Source: Micractinium sp. NFX-FRZ
Lineage: Eukaryota; Chlorophyta; Trebouxiophyceae; Chlorellales; Chlorellaceae
Assembly (NCBI GenBank): GCA_029339195.1
Contig: JAPTJF010000060.1
Span: forward strand, 124,001 to 188,000
DNA: 64,000 nucleotides
Direction: 5' to 3'
The notes below the pieces were generated by a model that did not search any database, had not been told where the DNA came from, and was given only the letters and a program-made list of their open reading frames with translations. Below are positions 11,420 to 23,200 of the stretch, piece by piece. A program made the translations under genes and the position numbers. Within the stretch, counting starts at the first letter, position 1, and every line of letters begins with the position of its first letter.

Positions 11420-13369
11420 ATGACAACGAGCGCTCAGCTCCGCCTGATGAGCGACCTGAAGGTGGGCGGTGGTACAGAGGGCCTGTGCCGGCGATCATGT
11501 CGCTGCTGCCGGCGCTCGCTGCCTGCTGCCTTCCGCCGCCTCTCACCGCTGTGTGCCAACCGCTCCACTTCTTCCTGCCACGCCTGCTATGCAGGCCATC
11601 AAGGTGCGTGTGGAGGTGCTGGGGCCACAGCAAGTCGCTATATGTTTTCACTTCCAGCGGTAGTGGCGGGGCAGCACCCTGGGCACTGGGCGGCAACCGG
11701 CGTGCAAGCATGCACTACCCACGCCTCTTGGTGGAATGTTCTCCTAGCCTTTATGCCTCCCAGCCCATCAATCCCACGGATTTGCTCACTCTCCCACCAC
11801 CATCACGTTCAGCAGCCTCCTTGCTGGATGACTGATGCGTCACGCCTGGCTGATTGCCCTTTCCCCTCTCTCAACCCTGCATGCCCATTCTGTGCCGCCT
11901 GCCTGCCCGCCTGCCCTGCCTGCCTCCTGCCTGCTGCCCCTCGCTTGCCTGGCTGGCTTCTGCCCTCCCAACTGCCCTCGCTGGCTGGTGCTTGCAGGTT
12001 GAGCCGCCGGAGGGCTGCAGCGCATCGCCCCTTTCCGACGACAACTTGTTTGTCTGGGGCGCCTCGATACTGGGCCCTGTGGAGACGCCTTGGGAGGTGG
12101 GTTTGATATTACAAGAGGTGTGGTATTACAAGAGGTTGGGAGGCAGAGGTGGTTGGGACGGATGGGTGGTGGGGGGTGGGCTTGGAAGTGATGAAGGAGG
12201 GGCGGGGAGGTGGTGCACTTGCTGCGCCCCCCACCACTTCGTCCCATGCAGCTTCCAGCTGCGAATGACGCCCCTCCCTCCTTCCTCTGTGCCAAGCAAA
12301 TTCCTCTCCTTTCTCCCGCAACCCTCCCTAGCTTCTGGCCCACTTACCCCACTCACCCCTCACCACACCCTGCCCCACTCTCTCCACCCTCCCCGCCGGC
12401 CTGCAGGGCGGCATCTTCCAGCTGCGCGTCACCTTTGGCGAGCAGTACCCAGAAAAGCCGCCACGCGTGCGCTTCACCTCGGAAATCTTCCACCCCAACG
12501 TGAGTGTGCCACATCACTCCCCGTGATCATTCATTGTTGAGGAGTTGTGCATTGTAAGAGAGGGAACGTCAGTGCAGCGATGCTGTGTGACACAGCGATG
12601 CAGCAGGCCGGTGCGGGGGCAGGCTGGGCAGCGGGCGGCCCAGCGGTTGCTTCCCTCCCCACCTGCCCCGCCTGTACCGCCCCACTGTTACCTTGCGCAC
12701 GTGTACACCGACGGCACTCTGTGCCTGGACATCATCCATCCTGGAGGAAACTTGGGCCGGTGCCTGCCGCGGTACCTGCTCACCCGTATCGCCCTCCCCT
12801 CACTGTACCGCCTGCAGGTGTACAGCGACGGCACGCTGTGCCTGGACATCATTCAGGACCACTGGAGCCCCTGCCACAACATCTGCTCCATCCTGACCTC
12901 CATACAGTCGCTGCTCACAGACCCCAACTGCGCCAGCCCAGCAAACCCAGAAGCAGCGCAGGCAAGCAGGGGAAGGGGTGCTGCTTGTGTGTGGCGGTGG
13001 GCGAGACATGTGTGCGTGGTGGTATGTGGGGCGGGGGTGGGCCTAGGCGTATGGCTCTGTGTGCAAGTGTGTGCTGGCCCCTGGCGCTTTGTAGCGCGAG
13101 CGCCACTGCTTGCCTGACGATTTTGCGCTTAAAACTCTTACTTGAACTGGCCGGACTTGCACACCGCACGTGGGGCCATTCCCGCAGATGCACACCAGCA
13201 ACAAGAGGATGTGTCACCACAAGCTGTCCCAGTGCTGCTCCCTCCCTATGCCACCTCATTCGCTGTCTTTTGTTTGCTGTACTGCCCACCCCCGCAGATG
13301 TACACTACCAACAAAAAAGAGTACAACAGAAAGGTGCGCAGAATCGCGCAGAAGAGCGTTGATTGCTAG
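11420..13369 (+). CDS. UBC2: RAD6-type ubiquitin-conjugating enzyme E2
   Basis: Six exons: 11420-11461, 11595-11603 (a 9-nt microexon, Ala-Ile-Lys), 11998-12096, 12407-12499, 12818-12961 and 13298-13369. The product is 152 residues, the same length as human UBE2A and plant UBC1/2. It accepts ubiquitin on the active cysteine (Cys89, in [11 protein letters not shown]) and passes it to targets such as histone H2B or PCNA with RAD18/BRE1-type ligases. The E2 core shows [18 protein letters not shown] and [20 protein letters not shown]. Intron 5 has a GC donor (CAG|GCAAGC). Introns 4 and 5 each hold a decayed copy of the following exon start (12701 and 13188), which could mislead gene finders. Confidence 0.93.
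12701..12738 (+). repeat. Intronic copy of UBC2 exon 5 start
   Basis: About 35 of 38 bases match the active-site exon that starts 117 bp downstream at 12818, so the copy would also encode the catalytic Cys motif. The acceptor AG has become AC, so it should not be spliced in. Confidence 0.85.
13188..13223 (+). repeat. Intronic copy of UBC2 exon 6 start
   Basis: The copy lies 110 bp before the real exon 6 (13298). It keeps the CCCGCAG acceptor and the start of the Met-Tyr/His-Thr-x-Asn-Lys coding sequence. Use of this acceptor would give a different C-terminus. Confidence 0.75.
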
Positions 13370-14210
13370 CCCCGCCCCGCCTTGGGGCCGCCAGCCGCTG
13401 TGGACGGGCGCTGGCCTGACGGGCAGTGACGCCTAGCTTGGCCGTGAGGTGCACCCAAAGACTTGCTACCAGCACCGGCCATCTGCCTGCTGTCGCATGG
13501 CTGGTGTCAATTCCTTGCCCTAGGACTCACCTCCACCAACCCAATTGTTTTCTCCTTCCCACTGCGCTCTTGCTCCCTCAGCCGCTCCCTTCTTCCTGCT
13601 CGCTCCTCACGCACACGTGCTGATGCATATGTACCACCGACCCCCTCTGCCCTGTACCCCCGGCTTACCCCGCAGCCTCTTCAGCACCAACGCATGTTAC
13701 TCTGTATTGCACACACATGAACCAGCCTGTAACCCTGCGCCAGGACCCTCTGAGGAGTGCATCCCCTTGCAGCCTTGCCTGCACCGCAGGCTGCACCACT
13801 TGCGGCGCTCTGTTCGACAGAGTGCCGACACATGTCTGCAGCCAGGCCGTCTGCACGCGAGGGCTGGCCTGGCGGCTCCTCTGCGACATTTCCGACCTCT
13901 CATCGCATGCATATGCAACACTGGATGCCTCTCCGAGAGTTTCGTCGCTGCATGCTGCGTGCTGTCTGTCCCTGCCGCCAGAATGGGCCTCGCTGCACAT
14001 GGCCATCGTGTAGCCTCGAGATCGGGCTCAAGAACCCGCCGCTCGATTGCGCTGCAAGCGTCTGCAAGCTGCAAGCGTCTCCAGCCATCGCTATCTGCTC
14101 AGTCAGGCAGCCAGGCGGCCATCGTGCTACACATTGCATTCTGGACCAAGGAATTCGTCCCGCCTGAGGGTCCGGATCTATTCGACAGCGGGAGCCCCCA
14201 GTCTTGAAGC
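13370..14210. other. Intergenic between UBC2 and KAS III
   Basis: An 841-bp stretch with no credible conserved coding sequence. It should hold the UBC2 3' region (TGTAA at 13728) and the KAS III promoter. An open frame near 13757-14167 shows no family similarity. Confidence 0.55.
13728..13732 (+). terminator. Candidate TGTAA poly(A) signal, UBC2
   Basis: TGTAA 359 bp after the stop, within the expected range for algal 3' untranslated regions. Confidence 0.3.
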
Positions 14211-17200
14211 ATGGTGGCCAGCTTGCCCGCCGGCACTGCGCGGCTAGCAGCGGCCGCCCCACTGCCAGCCCCAGCAGCGATCGCCAGCAGCAGAGGACAG
14301 GCGCGGCAGCGGCGCGGCGTAGCCGCTGCTGCCGCTGCGAGCGGCGGCACTAGCGGCGGCGCAAGGCTGGGCGTGAGACTGGCGGGCTGCGGGTCCTCTG
14401 TGCCCGAGAAGTTCTTGACAAACGATGACCTGGCAAAGCTGGTGGACACCAGCGACGAGTGGATCACCTCACGCACAGGCATCAAGAAGCGGCACATCCT
14501 GTCAGAGGGGGAGTCCCTCGGGATGCACGCCGCCGCCGCCAGCCGGCGCGCGCTGGAGATGGCAGGTGCGCTGCTGCTCTCATACCAGGCTGGTTGGCGA
14601 TGAGGATGTACAGCTGCGGCCGCCATCGATGAGGATGTACAGCTGCGTCCGCCATCCAAAATGCATGCAGTGCATGACAGAAAGCCTGCACAATGCCAGC
14701 ATCGCCCGTGTGCCAAGCAGGCCAACCGCAGAGCTCGCCAGGCCCTCCCTCCTCACTCCTCCTCTTCACTCCTCCTCTGCCCTTCCTGCCTCTATTGACC
14801 TTGCCCTCCCTTGCAGGTATAGCCGCCGAGGAGGTGGATCTCGTCATCATGGCCACATCATCCCCAGATGACCTGTTTGGCAGCGCCACATCAGTGCAGG
14901 TGTGGCAGCAGCATGGGTGGAGGGCAAAACTGCTGGCTGCCGTTCACAGCGCCGGCAAGGCTGCGTCCTGGGCAGCAATCCTTGCAGCCTGCAGCAGGCG
15001 GTGGGGTGCTGCAGGGCAATGCGGGTGCAAGGCAACAGCTGCGACACTAATACCGCTGCCAGCCCCTTACCCTCGTCCCCGCCCTCACTTGCCACCCTCC
15101 TGCCCACGGTACTGCAGGCGGAGATCGGCGCCAGCCGGGCGGCAGCGTTTGACCTGACGGCGGCGTGCAGCGGCTTTGTGGTTGGGCTGGTCACTGGGTC
15201 CCAGTTCATCCGTGCAGGCACCTACAAGACGGTGCTTGTCATCGGTGCGTGGGCAGGTCGGGCTCCTGGCAGCTGGTGTGGCCTTGCAGTGTAGTGGGCA
15301 GCACTCAGGCTAGTCAAGGGTGGGTGCGGAGGACCAAGAATGGGGCCGCCCTCTGGCTTGCCTGCTGCCATGCTCTGGCCCTGTGCATGTTTGCCCTCGA
15401 TCCGCTCGCATCCCAACATTGTGTGTGTTTAAGCTGAGGCACGCTGTGCCGCTGCACCGCCTGGCCTCCCCCAGCCCCCAGTCAAGAGTGCCTGCTCTTC
15501 ACATGCACATGCGTCCGCCACGCTGTCTTCTGCTCGCAGGAGCCGACGCGCTGAGCCGTTACATCGACTGGCGGGACCGCGGCACGTGCATCCTGTTTGG
15601 CGACGCGTGCGGCGCGGTGGTGCTGCGGGGGCACGAGGGCGAGTGCGGGCTGCTGGGAGTGGACATGCACTCAGGTGGGGTGGGGGCAAGGGGTTGTTTG
15701 TATCTTGCCTTGTCCAGTGTACATGGTACAATGTGGCTGCAGATGGGAAGGTGCAGGCAAGGAAGCAGGGCATGTCGAGCTGCTAGTCCGAGCAGTTGAG
15801 CGGCAGGCGTGGGGTGTGTGCAGCTGCTGGGGGCGTGCCCTGGCCGGCCACAGGCTGGGCAGGGCGTGTCCTGGAAGCGCTGGCCTTCAGGGGATGCATG
15901 CATGTGGCAGCGGGGAGAGCACACAGCCCCCCACGGTTATGGGGTTACAGCTGGGGTGTGTGAGCACTCTGTGCTGCACACACTGGCGGTGCTGCTGCGT
16001 CCGCCCCCGCACCTCACACTGCGCACGCCCCTGCCGGGTGCGGGTGGCAGTGACACGACTGCGTGACCGCCATCTTCAACGCTCCGCCCGCCCCTATGCC
16101 TGCCCCACACGCCGCTGCCCACGTGCAGACGGCAACGGCATGCGGCACCTCAACTGCGCCTTCTCCGGAGAGGCACTCAAGCCGCTGAGCAACGGGCGCG
16201 CGAGCGATGAGGTGCGCGGGCGGGGCGGGGGTGCAGCGCCTGCATGGGGAGCGTAGGCGCTGCTGAGCTGTGGTTGTGGCGGCTTGTGTGTGATGGAGCG
16301 GGCCCGCCTGGCTCTGCCTGGCAGAGTTCCACTTTCAGCAAGAGTTTCTGTAGCCTTGGCCAGTGCAGTGCCCAGCAAGTGCTGCACATCTTCTGAGCAT
16401 GCATGCATGCTGCGCCTGTTGTGCCTACTTGGGTGCCAGTGGATAGCCGTTGTGAGCGTTGGACTGCTGCGCATTGGCCTCAACGCGTGCCCCGCCTGCC
16501 CCGCCTGCAGGGCGCCTACAAGAACCTGCACATGAATGGCCAGGAGGTGTTCAAGTTTGCGGTGCGGGCGGTGCCCACGGTGAGGAGGGGCAGTGCCTGA
16601 GCTGTGGGATGGACAGGGGTGCGGCGCGGGCTGGGTGTGGTCAGATAAGGTCAGGGCAGCGCAGGGTGGAGGTGGGGTTGACCTTGCCAGCATTAGCAAG
16701 AAGGTGAGGTGGCTGGCAGGACGCACCCAGCTGACTCTGGATGGCTGCACCCACCGGTGCACCCCGCCTCTTGTGCACCCTCATGGCGCCAAGCCGTTCC
16801 GACGGTGCTGCCCCCGGCCTTATGCCTCGAACCCTAAAACAATGTATACACATGTCCTTCGTTTGACCATTCCCCTGCCCCGCCCTCCCTGGCGCCAGCT
16901 CATCGAGGCGGTGCTGTCCCCGACCCACACTTGAAAGCTAAATCATGCAACTCGTTGTTTGTTCCACCCACCTCCCCTGCCCCGCCCCCCCGGCGCCACC
17001 CAGGTCATCGAGGCGGTGCTGCCTGGCCCTATGCTTCCAGGCACAACAAAGTAATCCTGTGTTGTGCAACTTCCCTGTCCTGCCATCCTTGCGCCAGGTC
17101 ATCGAGGCGGCGCTGGCGGACGCAGGCATGGAGAAGCAGCAGATAGACTGGCTGGTGATGCACCAGGCCAACATGCGCATCATGTCGTCGGCGGCAGACC

Positions 17201-17655
17201 GGCTGGGAGTGCCCACAGGTGCCTGGGTGTGGGTGGTGTTACAGAGTCTAGGCAACTGAGAGCTTCCAGAGCCTTTGGAGCTGATCTGCTGGGCGCACAT
17301 TATGAGGGCCTGGGCGGGCCTGCCCTGGACGCAGGAGAGCGCGCGTGGGCAGCCGGGCAGGGCAGGCAGACAGCGTGCGCGGCATTCGGCCAGCGGCGTG
17401 CATGGCACTTGCATCGTTCCCGCCAAGCTCCTGCCCGCCTGCTAACTCCCCGCCTGCCGGCCGCCCCTCTCCCCTCCCACTGCAGAGCGTGTGGTGAGCA
17501 ATCTGTCCCAGTACGGCAACACCTCGGCTGCCTCCATCCCTCTGGCACTCGACGAGGCGGTGCGGCGGGGGGACATTAAGGCTGGAGAGGTGCTGGCCAT
17601 GGCTGGCTTTGGGGCGGGCCTCACCTGGGCCTCCGCCATTGTGCGCTGGGGCTGA
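14211..17655 (+). CDS. KAS3: 3-oxoacyl-ACP synthase III (KAS III), plastid type
   Basis: Eight exons: 14211-14565, 14817-14899, 15118-15244, 15540-15674, 16129-16211, 16511-16579, 17098-17218 and 17486-17655, giving 380 residues. KAS III condenses acetyl-CoA with malonyl-ACP to start fatty-acid synthesis in the plastid. The first 55-60 residues are Ala/Arg/Ser-rich without acids, like a chloroplast transit peptide. Then follow [16 protein letters not shown] and [17 protein letters not shown] (family signature). The catalytic triad is visible: Cys163 in [10 protein letters not shown], His306 in VMHQANMRI and Asn336 in [11 protein letters not shown]. The end [16 protein letters not shown] is typical. 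Intron 6 contains two decayed copies of the exon 7 start. Confidence 0.95.
14599..14655 (+). repeat. Tandem duplication of about 28 bp in KAS III intron 1
   Basis: Two nearly identical units, each holding GATGAGGATGTACAGCTGCG, lie directly after one another inside intron 1, soon after the donor. Confidence 0.7.
16899..17022 (+). repeat. Two intronic copies of KAS III exon 7 start
   Basis: Copies begin at 16899 and 17004, before the real exon at 17098 (spacing 105 and 94 bp). Each starts with an AG acceptor and TCATCGAGGCGGTGCTG, then diverges. Confidence 0.85.
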
Positions 17656-18195
17656 GCTGAGCAGCCTGCTGGCGTGCCCTAGTCCCCACCCTGGGCCGCC
17701 TGCCAGCGCTGCCAGCCCAGGCTCTGCTTGCATGTGCACCCGGCCGGTGCGGTCAGCCTGGCCTGGCCAGCACAACGGCTTTGTGAGCAGCCGGCGCCTG
17801 CAGGCAGCTTGGTGGTTGTGAGCCCCTTCACCTCATGTTGTTGTGTGTGTTTGTTGAGGGGGCGCTTGGCTGCGCAGCCGTGTGCATGTGAATCCGTGGT
17901 GCTGCCTCTGCTCTCCAGCGCATTGCTCCCCCCTTTCCAGTTTTCCAGTTGCCCCCCATCCCTTCCTGCGACTCCCTTGGCCTCCCTGCGGATTCATGTC
18001 CCCCCCTGTCTCCTCCCTTTGCTTCCTGCCTTTTTTGCTCGCCCGGTGCCGTGCACACTGCCCCACCACACCATGCTGTGCACCAAGGAGTGTACTCCCT
18101 CCACATGCCACATGAACAGCCAAAGCAGCCAACAACGTGTCAATGCACTGTGATGCACACTTTCACAAAGGCCAGCCGTCCCTCATCTGCCTGAC

Positions 18196-18200
18196 TGTAA
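18196..18200 (+). terminator. Candidate TGTAA poly(A) signal, KAS III
   Basis: TGTAA 541 bp after the stop, 33 bp from the facing eIF1 signal. Confidence 0.35.
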
Positions 18201-18232
18201 CTGCCAGCACTCTTCGGTCTGTCGGTCGAGAG

Positions 18233-18237
18233 TTACA
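18233..18237 (-). terminator. Candidate TGTAA poly(A) signal, eIF1
   Basis: TTACA on the plus strand, about 440 bp past the eIF1 stop. Confidence 0.35.
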
Positions 18238-18678
18238 GGGCGCGCAGCATGCAGCGCGCTACATGAGGGGCTGGGTGTCGTTGCAGTCATTGCAGGCAAG
18301 GTGCTGTCGGCTGGGCAGCACGGCAGCTAGGGGCATGAGGGGGGTACAAGGGGGCGAAGGCAGCAGAGAGCGGGAGCAAGGGTGGGGGACGAATAGAGCG
18401 TGCCTGACAGAAGAGTGGTGAGCTACACTGGAGCGAAGTAGGGTAGGGGGCGTGCGTGCGGGGCAGCAGAGGGTGATGAGTGCCTCTGCAGGCCACCGCA
18501 GCGCTCAGCGCGCTAGCCCGGCCGCGTCGTGCGCGCCACTTTTCCGGGACGCGCGCACCTGCCGCCTGGCCTCCCGCTGCTGCTGCTGCCGCTGTTGGCC
18601 CTCAGCGCGATCTTGCGGCGTGCGGCAGCTTGTCAAGGCTGTCTCTTGACACCTGCTTGGCAGCTTCCGGGAAGCTGC

Positions 18679-19947
18679 TCAGAAGCCGTGCACCTTGATC
18701 TGGTCCTTCTTGCAGAGCTCGTTGCCCAGCAGGAAGGCAGACACGTTCTTGCGCTGGTCGCCCTGCAGCTGCAGCACCTTGCCCAGCTCCTCGTCCTCAA
18801 TCACGGTGCCGTTGCAGCAGTACTCTGCGGAGGGGGTGGCGGGACGAGGGAAGCAGTGGGGTGAGAGGCGCGGGAAGCAGCTGTGATGAGGGGACAGCAC
18901 AGGAGGGGCATGCCGCAGCAGGGTCATAGGGAGGCAGGCAGCGGAGTAATACAAGCGGTGCTGCACCGCGTGCTTGCTGAGGTGAGGTGAACACTGCAAG
19001 CTGCAGTTGTGCAGCAGCTGCGGCTGTGCTTGGCAAGCTCAGCAGCCCCATTCTGTAAAATGCTACGTCAGCGGCATCGCCCACCAATCTGGCAGTGATC
19101 CGCCCTCTCCCAACCCCTAATCCGTCGAGCAATGTAAGGTCGGCCTGGGCAACCAGAATGCACCAGTGGGCATCTCACGGCGCGTCGCCCCTTTGCCAGG
19201 TCAGCATTTTCACCAACTCACCCTTCTTGAGCGCCTTCAGGATCTTCTTGTAGTCAAACGCCTCGGGCAGGCCCTGCAAGAGGGACAGAGGAGGGAGAGA
19301 CGACGGGGCGGGAAGGGTGGGATGGCAGCAGCAAGTGGCGCAGTGCTTCGTGCGCAGCTGGCACCGGGCCTCTTGGTTTGAATGGACCCGTGACACCCCG
19401 GATTTAACACGCTGGTGAATTGGAAGGCGCTCCGCACCTGGACGGTGGTCAGCGACTTGCGGCCGTTGCGCTGCTGCATGCGAACATGGACGGCGAAGCC
19501 CTCGCTGTCCTTGTTCTTGCTCTTCTTGCTCTCGGCGGGCGCGGGCCCGTCGGCGGCCTCGTCAGCGAATGGATCTGCAAGGCAAAGCCAGGGGGCGTGC
19601 GTCAACACAAATCGCTCCGAAGCAAGACACATTAGGCACGCACACAGATTAATGCATGAGGCAGCCAGAATGCAAGTCCGAGCTGCTCCCCGCTCGGGCG
19701 GGGCGGGGCGGGGGCGGAAGCTGCCGGGGCTGCAGCAGAGGGGCCCTCGCGCCCGGCGGCGGCGTCCTGGATTTCGGAGGCACCTCCCCGGCGCGTGGGG
19801 GCTGGGCGAGGACCCCAAACCCGCGGGCAGCCAACAGCCGCCCCCCAAAAACGGCTGCGGGGGCTGATCAGGCGCCCCAGGTTCCCGCGGCCGACACCTA
19901 CCGAAGCTCCCGTTGAGCGTTGGGATGCCCAGTTCCAGGTCGGTCAT
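18679..19947 (-). CDS. Translation initiation factor eIF1 (SUI1 family)
   Basis: Four exons on the minus strand: 19947-19902, 19574-19438, 19273-19222 and 18824-18679, giving 126 residues. eIF1 binds the 40S ribosomal subunit near the P site and enforces correct AUG choice. The SUI1 fold is clear: VHVRMQQRNGRKSLTTVQGL, FDYKKILKALKKGEYCCNGT, then the end with GDQRKNVSAFLL and KDQIKVHGF. The N-terminus MTDLELGIPTLNGSFDPFAD is the plant-like form. A short acidic/Lys linker follows. It shares a 324-bp promoter region with beta'-COP, and its 3' end faces KAS III. Confidence 0.94.
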
Positions 19948-20271
19948 GAACGAGAGAATGTGCGGCGCGGGGCGAAGGATGCCGGGGCGGCTGTGGCGGT
20001 GGGCTGTGCTAGCGAGCAGCTCGAGTCTAACGGGGGGCTGCAGAGGGGCGAGTGAGGCGCAGGGAGCGTTCGGGCACCTTATGGCAGGGGCCCGCGACAG
20101 CCTGGCAGTAAATGGTGTTGGGCACGCCCCCAACCAATCCTGCAACCACCCCTGCCAATCGGCAGCCCCATTTAACAGCAAGGGCACGCGCGTGTGCAAG
20201 CCGGTTGAGCGGCCCTTGACAGCAGCTCCTTTGGAGACGATCGGAGGCGCTGGGAAGCACAGAGGGGCACC
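19948..20271. promoter_or_regulatory. Divergent promoter region, eIF1 and beta'-COP
   Basis: A 324-bp gap between two start codons pointing apart. No specific element was recognised. Confidence 0.45.
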
Positions 20272-23200
20272 ATGGTGGGTGATTCTGGACACTAACTGCC
20301 TCCTGATACCGCCAGCACGCCCCACAACGCCTGCCTGACCAACCGCGCACCGCGATCGCCCCTTGCCCCTCCTGCAGCCGCTGCGGCTTGATATCAAGGC
20401 GAGTGGGACAGCAGATCACGCGATGGCGCGGCGCCGGGCCTCGGGGAGGCGCCAGGAGGGAGGGCTGTGCACTGCTGCACCGTGCCGCCCGCCCACCGCC
20501 TGCCGCTGCCCGCTGGTCACGCCGCCTGCGCCGCTGCCTGCTGCTGCATGCCTGCCACGACCCCCTCTCTGCAGAAGGTATTTTCGCAGCGTTCTGACCG
20601 CGTGAAGAGCGTGGAGCTGCATCCCACAGAGCCATGGTGGGTGCACGCACCGGCGTCAGCAGAGGGGGTGCACCAGCGCGGGGCGAGCCGCCTTGCGAGG
20701 CGGTACTGCTGAGTTTGATATTACAACCTGCACTGCTTGCTTGATGCAGGATTCTGGCCTCCCTGTACAACGGCAATGTCTACATCTGGAACTATGCCGA
20801 GCAGGTGCTGAGAGGGGGAGGCATGGAGGGACGCCTAGTTGAGGGCAGCCTCAATGTGGCTGCTGGCGGCGGTGCAGCGGGCTCATGCCAGCAACGGGCC
20901 AACCGTGTTTGTTGTTGGCGGTGTTTGTGCTGCGCAGCTTCTTCAGTAGAGTGTGTTGCTGCTGGCACGTTGGTGCATGTGATGCCCTGTGGCTGCGCAT
21001 AGTCAAGTAGAGGCGTATGAGGGAGCCCGTCGGCCGTGTGGCAGCAGCCACGGTGTCGGCTACATGCCCTCCCCCCCTCATCTGCCGCCCGTGCTGCCTT
21101 TCTCTGGCCGGGTCGCATGATGTGGACCCGGAACTCTTCCCGCCCCTGCAGTCCCTGGTCCAGCCGTATGATGCCCTCCCTCGTTGCCTAATGCGCTCCC
21201 TGTGTGCTCCTTCCCCTGCATCCCTGTCCCCTGCGCAGTCCCTGGTCAAGTCATTTGAGGCAACCGACCTGCCCGTGCGCACCGCCAAGTTTGTGCCGCG
21301 CAAGCAGTGGGTGGTGTGCGGCGCCGACGACATGTTTGTACGGGTGTACAACTACAACACGATGGACAAGGTGAAGCAGTTTGAGGCGCACACCGACTAC
21401 ATCAGGTGCGCGCTGTGGACTGCTTTGACTTTGAGGGACGTTTAAGATGTTGAAGGCTTGGGCCCTGGGAAGATGCCGTGTGTATCATGTTGAAGCACTT
21501 GAGATGCAAGTGGGTGCTGGTTTGGGGGGCGTGGACGTGCCCTTGTGATGGGCCAGTGAGATGGTGAACGTGGCAGGCAGGTGAATTGGAAGGCATGCAG
21601 GGCGGGCAGGACACGCCCAGCAGGCACTGGCAGCTGTGTGGCTGCAAGGAGGCTGGCACTCTGGGCATCCCAGCTCGGCAGCTTGGCAGGGGTGTGCACC
21701 GGGGCCTGATCCACACTGCCGTAATATGCCTGCCCTGGTCTGATTGTGCGTGCCGTGCAGGCACATCGCGGTGCACCCCACGCTGCCCTACATCCTCACC
21801 TGCTCCGACGACATGCTCATCAAGCTGTGGGACTGGGACAAGGGGTGGGCCTGCACCCAGATCTTCGAGGGGCACTCGCACTATGTCATGCAGGTGCGTG
21901 GGGGTGGGCTATGCAGGCGGGGCGGGGCGGGAGGTGCGGGGGCTGATGGGGTCGGGTGCAGCCGGGGTGCCAAGCACAGACAGCAGCGCTGACACCTGCA
22001 GCACGGCCTGGTGTGGTGCATAGGGACGTCGGGTGACGGCAGCAGTGGGCATGCAGCAGAGGTGGGTGCTGCCAGAGAGCGGTGGCATTGTCACAAGAGG
22101 CAGCGGCAGTGGACATGTGGGGGCCAAGCGCCAGAGGCAGCGGCAGCTCTTGGGGCACGTGCATGGCATCGTCCCACCAGCACCTGCAATGCTGGCGCCC
22201 CATATTCCACCGCAATTGCTCCCCTGCAGCTGGTGTTCAACCCCAAGGACACCAACACCTTTGCCTCGGCCTCGCTGGATCGCACGATCAAGGTGAATGG
22301 GGCGTGGCAGAGCGGGCGGGCGGGCGCGGCATGTGCCAGTGTGCGACGTTGACTGCACACGTGTGTGCCGAATAGATGATTGAGTGGGCGCGTTGCGACA
22401 GATGGCTGTTGCGCGTGCTCAGCAGAGCGTGTCTCGCTGTGCGGCCACCGACCGCCCCGCCGCCGCAGGTGTGGAGCCTGGGCAACCCCACCCCCAACAT
22501 GACGCTGGAGGGGCACGAGAAGGGGGTCAACTGCATCGACTACTACTCCGGTGAGGAGGGCTGCTGAATTAGTGAATCAGCTGTCGTTGTGTTTAGTGGG
22601 GCCGGGAGGAGGGGTGAAATGCTTGGACTGCTACTTTGGTGAGGTTGCCGAGCAGCTACAGCACAGAAGCTAGAAAATTGATTGGGGGGTGGGAGGAGGG
22701 GTGGACTGCGTGGCCTACCATCCCAGTAAGGCGGGGCCTGCCGAGCACAATACATGAGTCGCAGTTTGGTTCATCAGGGTTGGGAGGAGGGGGCGAGACT
22801 GCATGGCCCGCCCACCCGGTAGGGGCAGGGTGGCGCCCCAGGGGTCGTGTTGTGCCGGCACTGCCCTGCCGCTTATGCCACACATGCCGACACCATGTTT
22901 GCTATGCGGCACACAAGCCTCCCCAGTGCTGCCCTGTTGCCCCCGCGTTGTCACACCCTGCCCCATCCTGCCCCTGCTCCGACTGTTCTCTCCTTTACCT
23001 GCTGCGGTTGCTCCCTCGTTGTTACCCACTGCCCCACCTGCCCCTGCTCCCAATCTGCTTCCCCCCCTACCCGCAGGCGGCGACCGCCCCTACCTGGTGT
23101 CTGGCGCCGATGACCGGCTGGTCAAGGTGTGGGACTACCAGACCAAGGCATGCATCCAGGTGCGCACCGGGTTGTGGGTAACGCTATGGCGAGGTAGTGG

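Larger units (their letters stand above)
17656..18678. other. Intergenic, convergent 3' ends of KAS III and eIF1
   Basis: About 1 kb without a recognised gene. It holds both 3' untranslated regions, with facing TGTAA candidates at 18196 (+) and 18237 (-). Confidence 0.55.

Noticed and set aside
12701..12738. Mutually exclusive second active-site exon of UBC2
   Set aside because: The acceptor is AC rather than AG and similarity ends after about 38 bases, so it is a decayed copy, not a usable exon.
19237..20397. 386-codon open frame on the minus strand
   Set aside because: It includes one eIF1 exon but reads through its splice sites and the divergent promoter; the eIF1 exon model explains the conserved part.
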